A program made the position numbers and the translations under genes. This document shows positions 7,358 through 12,895 of a stretch of DNA of 12,895 nucleotides, piece after piece (position 1 is the stretch's first letter; each line of letters opens with the position of its first letter). The notes beneath the pieces were generated by a model that saw nothing but the letters and a program-made list of their open reading frames with translations, ran no database searches and had not been told where the DNA came from. The stretch is from assembly GCA_029239935.1 (NCBI GenBank), contig JARBTY010000068.1, positions 1-12,895 on the forward strand, written 5' to 3'. This DNA is from Clostridia bacterium. Its GTDB lineage: Bacteria > Bacillota_A > Clostridia > Lachnospirales > Cellulosilyticaceae.

Positions 7358-7828
7358 ATGGGACTTACGCACTTTAATGAAGAAGGCAGAGCACGGATGG
7401 TAGATGTAGGACAAAAAGAACAGAGTGACCGCATTGCCATAGCAACAGGCAAGATTTATATGGCAAAAGAAACGATAGAAAAGATTGAAAAGGGGGAGCT
7501 TAAAAAGGGAGATGTACTGGCAGTAGCACAAGTAGCAGGCATCATGGCTGCTAAAAAGACCAGTGAACTGATTCCAATGTGCCATCCTCTTTTTTTGACA
7601 GGTATAGATATTTCCTTTCAGATAGAAAAGGACTTTATAGGTATTAAAGCAACCGTTAAAAACCATGGTAAGACAGGGGTAGAGATGGAAGCACTGACAG
7701 CTGCAACAGTGACGGCACTGACAATCTATGATATGTGTAAAGCGATTGATAAAGAAATGGTAATAAGTGAAGTGAGTTTACTTGAAAAAATAGGGGGAAA
7801 GTCAGGAAACTACATAAGGAGGAGCTAA
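7358..7828 (+). CDS. moaC: Cyclic pyranopterin monophosphate synthase (MoaC)
   Basis: Cytosolic hexameric enzyme that converts the MoaA product to cyclic pyranopterin monophosphate. The 156-residue protein carries the family blocks MVDVGQK (about 14-20), [12 protein letters not shown] (about 67-78), GVEMEALTA (about 107-115), [11 protein letters not shown] (about 124-134) including the conserved Asp125 and Lys128 region, and the C-terminal KIGGKSG. Length is standard. ATG 7358 follows AGGAGG at 7347-7352, which lies in the last codons of moaA; the stop-to-start gap is two bases, so the two enzymes of the same step are almost certainly translated together. moaD and moaE, needed for the next step, are not in this window. 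Confidence 0.95.
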   Translation: MGLTHFNEEGRARMVDVGQKEQSDRIAIATGKIYMAKETIEKIEKGELKKGDVLAVAQVAGIMAAKKTSELIPMCHPLFLTGIDISFQIEKDFIGIKATVKNHGKTGVEMEALTAATVTALTIYDMCKAIDKEMVISEVSLLEKIGGKSGNYIRRS

Positions 7829-7829
7829 A

Positions 7830-8885
7830 ATGAGACAAATCGGCAAAGTGGTTTCAATTAATACGAGTACAGGAAAAGGTACCGTTAAAACCCCTGTGCA
7901 AAGGGCTATGTTAATAGAAGATTATGGTATAGAGGGAGACGCCCACGCAGGAATGGAAAAAAGACAGGTCAGCTTGCTAAGCTTAGAAAGCATCAAGAAA
8001 ACAGAGGATGAACTAGGCTATAAGCTGCCTCATGGAAGTTTTGCAGAAAATATTACGGTAGAGGGTTTAGAGCTCTATAGCCTGCCTATAGGCACAAGGA
8101 TAAAAATAGGTGATACAGTTCATGAACTTTCACAAATAGGCAAAACCTGTCATACGGGCTGCAATATTTCACAAAAGGTTGGTAAATGTGTGATGCCTCA
8201 GGAAGGGGTATTTACTAAGGTGATAAGTGGAGGGGAAATTAGGATAGGAGACTTCATACAGATAGAGCCTTGTATACAAATAGAGCCCTGCATGCAGCCC
8301 GAAGAAGGCCGAAAAGATTTGACGGCTGTTATCTTAGCAGCAGGTTATTCAAGCAGGGCAGGCACTTTTAAAATGTCTCTTGATTTCTTTGGAAAACCAC
8401 TGTTAGCAAGAGTCATTGAGACAATGAGTACTGTATGTGAATCGATTATAGTGGTAGGGGGCTACCAAATAGAAAAGATTGAAAGTATTGTAAAAAATTA
8501 TGAAGATGTAGAGTTGGTTTATAATGAAAAGTATGATGACGGCATGTTTAGTTCAGTAAAAAAGGGGATACAACAAGTCAATACAGCACGTTTTTTTCTA
8601 ACACCCGGAGATTATCCGCTGATTAACAAAAAAATTTGTCTGAGTCTATTGCAAGCAGAGGGAGAAATCATTGTGCCTAGCTTTCATAAACGAGGAGGAC
8701 ATCCTATTCTGTTAAAGAAGGAGTTTATCAAAGAAATATTGGAGGAGCCAGAAGACTCCAGTCTTAAAAATTATCTGGCTAAAAAGAATCGTACCATTGT
8801 AGAAGTAAATGATGAAAGCATCCTGATGGATTTGGATACGATAGAAGATTATAAAAAATTATTGCATTGTATCGCAAACGATTAA
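7830..8885 (+). CDS. Fused MOSC domain and MocA-like nucleotidyltransferase
   Basis: A 351-residue two-domain protein. Residues 1 to about 146 form a MOSC domain (EGDAHAGM, FAENITVEGL, and Cys107/Cys111/Cys120 in the KTCHTGCN region); MOSC domains bind the molybdenum cofactor and handle its sulfur. Residues about 164-345 are a MobA/MocA-type transferase, with the nucleotide-binding LAAGYSSRAG and Lys181, TPGDYPLI (Asp261) and GGHPILL (about 289-295). MocA adds CMP to the cofactor for xanthine dehydrogenase-type enzymes, and MobA adds GMP; the operon context favours MocA. The linker contains a duplicated six-residue unit, IQIEPC. AAGGAGGAG precedes ATG 7830, one base after the moaC stop. In E. 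coli the corresponding proteins are separate (YgfJ/MocA). The combined role, sulfur handling plus cytidylation, is inferred. Confidence 0.85.
   Translation: MRQIGKVVSINTSTGKGTVKTPVQRAMLIEDYGIEGDAHAGMEKRQVSLLSLESIKKTEDELGYKLPHGSFAENITVEGLELYSLPIGTRIKIGDTVHELSQIGKTCHTGCNISQKVGKCVMPQEGVFTKVISGGEIRIGDFIQIEPCIQIEPCMQPEEGRKDLTAVILAAGYSSRAGTFKMSLDFFGKPLLARVIETMSTVCESIIVVGGYQIEKIESIVKNYEDVELVYNEKYDDGMFSSVKKGIQQVNTARFFLTPGDYPLINKKICLSLLQAEGEIIVPSFHKRGGHPILLKKEFIKEILEEPEDSSLKNYLAKKNRTIVEVNDESILMDLDTIEDYKKLLHCIAND
8256..8291 (+). repeat. 18-bp tandem duplication in the MOSC-MocA linker
   Basis: Two adjacent 18-base units (8256-8273 and 8274-8291) differ at three positions, all third codon bases. Both encode IQIEPC. 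The unit lies exactly at the junction between the MOSC and transferase domains. Confidence 0.85.
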
Positions 8886-8911
8886 AGTTTCTGATGGCGG
8901 ATTTTAGGTGC

Positions 8912-8919
8912 GGGGGGGG
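8912..8919 (+). promoter_or_regulatory. G8 homopolymer acting as ribosome site of the regulator gene
   Basis: Eight consecutive G, then A, end 8 bases before ATG 8928. No other purine-rich ribosome site is present. G-runs can pair with the CCUCC of 16S rRNA, so this tract probably serves as a Shine-Dalgarno sequence, and its length could alter translation. Confidence 0.5.
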
Positions 8920-8927
8920 ATTAAAAG

Positions 8928-10643
8928 ATGGCAGAGCCCTTACTAAGGAGAATACAAAAAGAGGTCATCAGTTATTCAGATGTAATCTCAAAGGTATTGC
9001 AAGTAGATGTTGATATTACCGACAACAAGCTTTACCGGATAGCTGGAACAGGACAATTTGCCAGCACTGTCGGCACGTATATAGAAAAGGAAGCCACGGG
9101 TTTTAAATGGGTATTAGAAAATAAGTGTAACTTAGTCATTGAGGAGCCAAGGGAACACCCTATTTGTCAGGAATGTCCTCATCAAGAGGCGTGCAAAGAG
9201 GTATTTGAGATAGGCTGCCCTATTATATTAGAAGGTGAAGTAATCGGTGTTATTGCACTGGCTTGTTTTAAGAAAAAACAAAAGAAAGTGGTATTTGATA
9301 ATCTATCCTACTATATAGATTTCTTGGAAAATATTGCGCAGCTTATAGCTTCTAAAGTAGGGGAATATACTTATTATGAAGAAAATATTGTAACCTCTCA
9401 TATGCTTCAGAAAGTGATGGAGTTTGTAAGTCAAGGGGTATTAATCTTTGGTAAAGGCCATACAGTAAGGTATATGAATAAATACGCAGAAAATATTTTA
9501 GGAAACAATCAAAAACAACTGGAGTATTTGTATAAAATTAATGCTTTTAAATGTATGCCTATAGAAGAAAAAAATAGAGAGTCGAACAGCCAGTATGTCT
9601 TTAGAATTGGACAAAAAAAGATTTATGTAGAAGGACGGGTTTATAAAATAACAACAGAGATGCAGCATTATATGGAAGTGTTTATATTTCAAGATGTTGT
9701 TGATGTGAAAAAGCGTTATGTACAGGTACAGAAAGAAGAATGCAGTTTTGATACAATGCTCGGAAGTGCCAAAACTTTTATAAAAGCAAAAGAACAGGCC
9801 AAAAGGCTGGCACAGACCGATAAACATTTATTTATTTTGGGAGAAAGCGGAGCAGGTAAAGAAAGTTTTGCAAGGGCTATTCATAAGGACAGCCCCCAAA
9901 AGGATAAGCCATTCATTAAGGTGAACTGTACAGGTATAACGGAAGCGAATATTGAAGAAATATTTGGTGAGTATCCGTTAAGTCAAATCAGTCTGGCAGG
10001 AGAAGGCACTTTGTTTTTGGAAGAGGCAGCAGATTTGCCTCTAAGAGCTCAGGCGAAGCTGATGGAAAATCTGCAGCAATCAGGCAGCTTTAAGGGGAGG
10101 ATTATTGCCACTACCAGTAAAGAACAGCCGCTTTTACTGAGTCAAAGCCAGTTCAGAAAAGATCTGTATTATTTATTATGTACCTTTATGCTTTATATAC
10201 CGCCTTTAAGACATAGACAGGAGGATATTGAACCATTTATCACCTATCTTTTAGCTAAGTACAGTTATATGGAGGGCAAACAATTAAAGATTGAACCAGA
10301 GGCAATGGAAGCACTTAAGTGTTATGAATGGCCTGGAAATATTAGAGAAATGGAAAATGTGGTGAGCTATATGGTGGTGCTTAATCAAAGCGGCACGATC
10401 ACCCATAAAGAAATCTTAGAAAAGCTAAATATAAGTAATGAGACGGAGACAGAAGAATTTAATCTGCAACAGCTAGAAAAGAGAACAATCATTAAGGTAA
10501 TGAACCGTTATGTCAATACGACACAGGGTAAAAAGGCTGCAGCTAAAGTATTGGGAATAAGTATGGCTACACTTTATCGAAAAATAGAATCTTATCATAT
10601 TGAGATTGAAAAAACATATAAAATTTCTCAAAATGAGAATTAA
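8928..10643 (+). CDS. ygeV: YgeV-like transcription regulator with degenerate sigma-54 AAA+ domain
   Basis: A 571-residue regulator, probably the sensor-activator of this purine cluster. Residues 1 to about 145 form a GAF-like sensor with a Cys cluster (Cys80, Cys83, Cys89, Cys97), similar to the start of E. coli YgeV. A PAS-like region spans about 160-262. A NtrC-type AAA+ domain covers about 275-490 and a Fis-type helix-turn-helix about 513-556 (AAAKVLGISMATLYRKI). Walker A is intact (GESGAGKE, 305-312). The GAFTGA loop is absent: FGE at 346-348 leads almost directly to GTLFLEE. Walker B has Glu365 where Asp is usual, and the arginine-finger position in FRKDLYYLL is Leu416; Arg410 is kept. 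Loss of the sigma-54 contact loop suggests a TyrR-like mode, working with sigma-A polymerase or as a repressor. It lies 42 bases behind the MOSC-MocA gene. Ligand is unknown; a purine or urate derivative is a guess. Confidence 0.82.
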   Translation: MAEPLLRRIQKEVISYSDVISKVLQVDVDITDNKLYRIAGTGQFASTVGTYIEKEATGFKWVLENKCNLVIEEPREHPICQECPHQEACKEVFEIGCPIILEGEVIGVIALACFKKKQKKVVFDNLSYYIDFLENIAQLIASKVGEYTYYEENIVTSHMLQKVMEFVSQGVLIFGKGHTVRYMNKYAENILGNNQKQLEYLYKINAFKCMPIEEKNRESNSQYVFRIGQKKIYVEGRVYKITTEMQHYMEVFIFQDVVDVKKRYVQVQKEECSFDTMLGSAKTFIKAKEQAKRLAQTDKHLFILGESGAGKESFARAIHKDSPQKDKPFIKVNCTGITEANIEEIFGEYPLSQISLAGEGTLFLEEAADLPLRAQAKLMENLQQSGSFKGRIIATTSKEQPLLLSQSQFRKDLYYLLCTFMLYIPPLRHRQEDIEPFITYLLAKYSYMEGKQLKIEPEAMEALKCYEWPGNIREMENVVSYMVVLNQSGTITHKEILEKLNISNETETEEFNLQQLEKRTIIKVMNRYVNTTQGKKAAAKVLGISMATLYRKIESYHIEIEKTYKISQNEN

Positions 10644-10684
10644 ATATTAAAAAGAGATAAAATGATGGTTTTAAAATAGAAATA

Positions 10685-10701
10685 TTACAGAACAGCTGTA
10701 A
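10685..10701 (+). promoter_or_regulatory. Inverted repeat, candidate operator upstream of ygeX
   Basis: TTACAG (10685-10690) and CTGTAA (10696-10701) form perfect 6-base arms around a 5-base spacer, ending 5 bases before the -35 at 10707. Centred about 48 bases before the predicted transcription start, it is placed as an activator site would be. The nearby YgeV-like protein is the obvious but unproven ligand. Confidence 0.45.
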
Positions 10702-10706
10702 AAAGA

Positions 10707-10734
10707 TTGAAGTCTGACGTTTAGTCTCTATAAT
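10707..10734 (+). promoter_or_regulatory. Sigma-A promoter for ygeX-hyuA
   Basis: TTGAAG (10707-10712) and a perfect TATAAT (10729-10734) are 16 bases apart. Transcription would start near 10741 and give a leader of about 60 bases before ATG 10801. No terminator hairpin lies between them. Confidence 0.65.
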
Positions 10735-10800
10735 AAACTTTAAAAACACGAGTTTTATCAGGAACAAAGTTTGCAAATAGAATGAAAAAGGAGAAAAATA

Positions 10801-12000
10801 ATGGGTTTACAACTAAAATGGGTCAAAAATTCATATAAAAAATCTGAGATGGCTTGGGAAAGTAAAGTATTAAAAGAAAACACCCATAAAGAAGTCATGA
10901 AATTTCATGAAAGTTTTAAGGAATATCAAAAAACACCGTTTATAAGCCTTGAAAATTTAGCTGAGCATTTAGGCGTAGCGTCTGTTTATGTGAAGGATGA
11001 GTCCTATAGATTTAATCTCAACGCTTTTAAAGTATTAGGCGCTTCCTATGCTATAGGTAAAACTTTAGCACAGTTTTTAGAAAAAGATATCAATGATACG
11101 CCTTTTTCTTATTTGAAAAGTGATGAAGTCAAAGAGGCTATAAAAGGTGTAAAACTCACAGCAACAACAGATGGTAACCACGGAAGAGGGGTTGCTTGGA
11201 CGGGGCAGCAGCTGGACTTAGATGTTAATATTTATATGCCAAAAGGCAGTACACAAAATAGATTGGATCATATTTTAAAACTAGGTGCATCAGGACAAAT
11301 TACAGAGTTTAATTATGATGATACCATTCGCTATATGATTGAAAAGGATAAGGACAGCCATGTAAAAATCATTCAGGATACGGCATGGGAAGGGTATACA
11401 GATGTACCGGTTTGGATCATGCAAGGTTATGTAACGGTGGCAGCAGAGATGATAGAAGCGTTAGGAGATAAGGTGCCTACACATATTTTCTTACAAGCAG
11501 GAGTAGGAGCCTTTGCAGGGGTCATGGCAGAAGCCTTCAGAATGACTTATAAAGAAAAAGCGCCATATGTCATTGTAGTAGAAGCTGATGCAGCAGACTG
11601 TTTTTATGAATCCATAAAGTCTGGTGAAGTGAAAAATATCTCTGGAGATATGAATACAATTATGGCAGGGCTTGCCTGCGGCGAACCTAATCCGATTGCT
11701 TGGGATATTCTAAAAGAAAATGCGGACTGTTTTATTGCGGCATCTGACGAGGTAACAGCAAAAGGCATGCGTATGTTAGCCAATCCTTTAGGAACAGACA
11801 GCCGTATTATATCCGGAGAATCAGGGGCTGTGACAACAGGCGTATTAGGGGTGATTGCAGGGGACTCACAGTATAAAGCATTAAAAGAGCAGCTGCAAAT
11901 AGGTCCAGAATCAGTGATCGTTCTGGTAAGTACAGAAGGCAATACAGATCCTGAGATTTACCAAGATGTTGTATGGGATGGTAAATATCCTTCTTTTTAA
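10801..12000 (+). CDS. ygeX: 2,3-Diaminopropionate ammonia-lyase
   Basis: PLP enzyme of fold type II that converts 2,3-diaminopropionate to pyruvate and two ammonia. E. coli YgeX belongs to the gene set needed for anaerobic urate breakdown. The 399-residue length equals the E. coli enzyme. Landmarks are the PLP lysine Lys77 in LNAFKVLG, TTDGNHGRGVAW (about 122-133) with the Asp that acts with the lysine, QDTAWEGYT (Asp193), the phosphate-binding QAGVGAFAG (about 232-240) and MAGLACGEPNP. AAAAAGGAG ends 7 bases before ATG 10801. It has its own promoter region after the regulator gene and is followed after 36 bases by a hydantoinase gene without a terminator, so the two are probably cotranscribed. 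Catalytic residues look complete. Threonine or serine dehydratase is ruled out by the NHGRG and ACGEPNP signatures. Confidence 0.95.
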   Translation: MGLQLKWVKNSYKKSEMAWESKVLKENTHKEVMKFHESFKEYQKTPFISLENLAEHLGVASVYVKDESYRFNLNAFKVLGASYAIGKTLAQFLEKDINDTPFSYLKSDEVKEAIKGVKLTATTDGNHGRGVAWTGQQLDLDVNIYMPKGSTQNRLDHILKLGASGQITEFNYDDTIRYMIEKDKDSHVKIIQDTAWEGYTDVPVWIMQGYVTVAAEMIEALGDKVPTHIFLQAGVGAFAGVMAEAFRMTYKEKAPYVIVVEADAADCFYESIKSGEVKNISGDMNTIMAGLACGEPNPIAWDILKENADCFIAASDEVTAKGMRMLANPLGTDSRIISGESGAVTTGVLGVIAGDSQYKALKEQLQIGPESVIVLVSTEGNTDPEIYQDVVWDGKYPSF

Positions 12001-12036
12001 ATCTTATTAACAAGCAATAGAGGAGGCGGATAGAGG

Positions 12037-12895
12037 ATGGACAGTGGTATAGTTAATGGCAGGATTTATTGTGACGGTAAAATCATCAAAGGCAACTTAT
12101 ACATCAAAGATGGAAAGATAGAAACACTTACAACGGCCTATTTAAAGTGCGATAAGGAATATGATGCAAAGGGAAAATTAGTGCTCCCTGGGTTTATTGA
12201 TCCTCATGTACATTTTCATCTTACAGTGGGTCAAAATACATCAACAGATGATTTTTACAACGGTTCCGTTAAGGCTGCGCTGGGTGGCGTAACAACTTTC
12301 ATAGACTTTCTAGATCCTATAAAAACCACATCAGAGTTAGAAAATGCTTTTGATGCAAGACTTGAACTGGCAAAAGACAGCGTTATAGATTATGGATTTC
12401 ATACAACGATAGCACAGCCTACAGAAGCTGCTGATGTGATTATAAAGGCCAGCACCAGAAAAGGTATACCCACTATTAAACTTTTTACAACTTACTCATC
12501 CTCTGATAGAAGGACACAGGACAGGTATATTGACCAGCTTTTAAAATATTCCAAAGAGCTTGGTGTCAGGATTCTTGTTCATGCAGAAAACGACAGTATG
12601 ATTGTAGAAGATAAAACCATAAAAGTGCAAGATCATGAATGGGCAAGACCAGCAGTAAGCGAGACAACAGAGGTACTTAAATTAGCAGAAATGGCTAAAG
12701 AGAGAGATGGACTGTTGTATATTGTCCATGTCAGTGCAGGCAGTACAGTCAGGCGGCTAAAAGAAGCTTATCCGCAGCAGCTTCATCAGCAGACGGTTAT
12801 ATTAGAGAGCTGCCCACATTATTTTTTATGGGATGCCTCGATTTATGAAAAGGAGAAGGGGTATTTGTTTACGATGACACCGCCCCTCAGGCAGA
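12037..12895 (+). CDS. hyuA: D-hydantoinase/dihydropyrimidinase-like enzyme, 3' end cut by window
   Basis: Cyclic amidohydrolase that opens hydantoin or dihydropyrimidine rings; the YgeZ/HyuA member sits in urate-degradation clusters. The first 286 codons are present and still open at the window end (full length is about 460 residues in the family). Metal site residues visible are His57 and His59 (DPHVHFH), the carboxylated Lys148 (TIKLF), His182 (VHAEND) and His231 (IVHVSAG). SCPHYF (about 258-263) and TPPLR (about 281-285) are also family blocks; the final metal Asp lies beyond the window. ATG 12037 follows AGGAGG at 12021-12026, and the gap to ygeX is 36 bases. Allantoinase and dihydroorotase are less likely, given the TIKLF and SCPHYF blocks and the context. 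Substrate is inferred from neighbours. Confidence 0.9.
   Translation, partial: MDSGIVNGRIYCDGKIIKGNLYIKDGKIETLTTAYLKCDKEYDAKGKLVLPGFIDPHVHFHLTVGQNTSTDDFYNGSVKAALGGVTTFIDFLDPIKTTSELENAFDARLELAKDSVIDYGFHTTIAQPTEAADVIIKASTRKGIPTIKLFTTYSSSDRRTQDRYIDQLLKYSKELGVRILVHAENDSMIVEDKTIKVQDHEWARPAVSETTEVLKLAEMAKERDGLLYIVHVSAGSTVRRLKEAYPQQLHQQTVILESCPHYFLWDASIYEKEKGYLFTMTPPLRQ

Noticed and set aside
10624..10639. Hairpin TTCTCA/TGAGAA at the end of the regulator gene as a terminator
   Set aside because: Only 6 AT-rich base pairs with a 3-base loop, lying inside the coding sequence and without a T-run behind it.
1..12895. Insertion sequences, prophage, CRISPR array or tRNA genes
   Set aside because: No transposase-like frame, spaced repeats or tRNA-like cloverleaf was seen; gene content and composition look uniform.

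Overview
The window reads as chromosomal DNA of a low-GC, endospore-forming anaerobe of the Clostridia. The evidence is AT-rich intergenic DNA, strong AGGAGG-type ribosome sites, occasional TTG starts, a CwlD-type spore-cortex amidase, and oxygen-independent purine and molybdenum-cofactor genes. All supported genes are on the + strand. I see no mobile element, tRNA, rRNA or CRISPR array, and no gene-free stretch longer than about 240 bases.

Left part (1-4274): the 3' end of a Bax inhibitor-1 family membrane protein, closed by a clear intrinsic terminator. Next come a membrane-anchored GH18 glycosidase with an SH3 domain, a YghZ-type aldo/keto reductase 33 bases behind it, and cwlD. Two of these four genes point to cell-wall or spore peptidoglycan remodelling.

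Middle part (4334-10643): a near-consensus sigma-A promoter (TTGACT, 17 bases, TATAAT) is followed by a strong terminator hairpin before the first gene, which looks like a transcription attenuator. Behind it lies a tight operon: an 8-oxoguanine deaminase-like amidohydrolase, mogA, moaA, moaC, a fused MOSC plus MocA-like nucleotidyltransferase, and a YgeV-like regulator. Gaps between the first five genes are 1 to about 12 bases. The deaminase would turn 8-oxoguanine into urate. MoaA and MoaC make cyclic pyranopterin, MogA adenylates molybdopterin, and the MOSC-MocA fusion fits sulfur handling and cytidylation of the cofactor. That is the cofactor form expected for xanthine dehydrogenase-type hydroxylases.

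Right part (10644-12895): a second promoter region, with an inverted repeat just upstream, precedes 2,3-diaminopropionate ammonia-lyase (ygeX) and a D-hydantoinase/dihydropyrimidinase-like gene (hyuA/ygeZ) that runs off the window. This gene set matches the ygeV-ygeX-ygeZ/xdhD-type cluster known for anaerobic urate and purine breakdown. Molybdenum hydroxylase genes are predicted beyond position 12895.

The most unusual point is the regulator. It has the layout of a sigma-54 activator, but the GAFTGA loop is missing, the Walker B Asp is Glu and a conserved arginine-finger position is Leu. It probably does not work as a classical sigma-54 ATPase. The attenuator-like leader is the second point to test.
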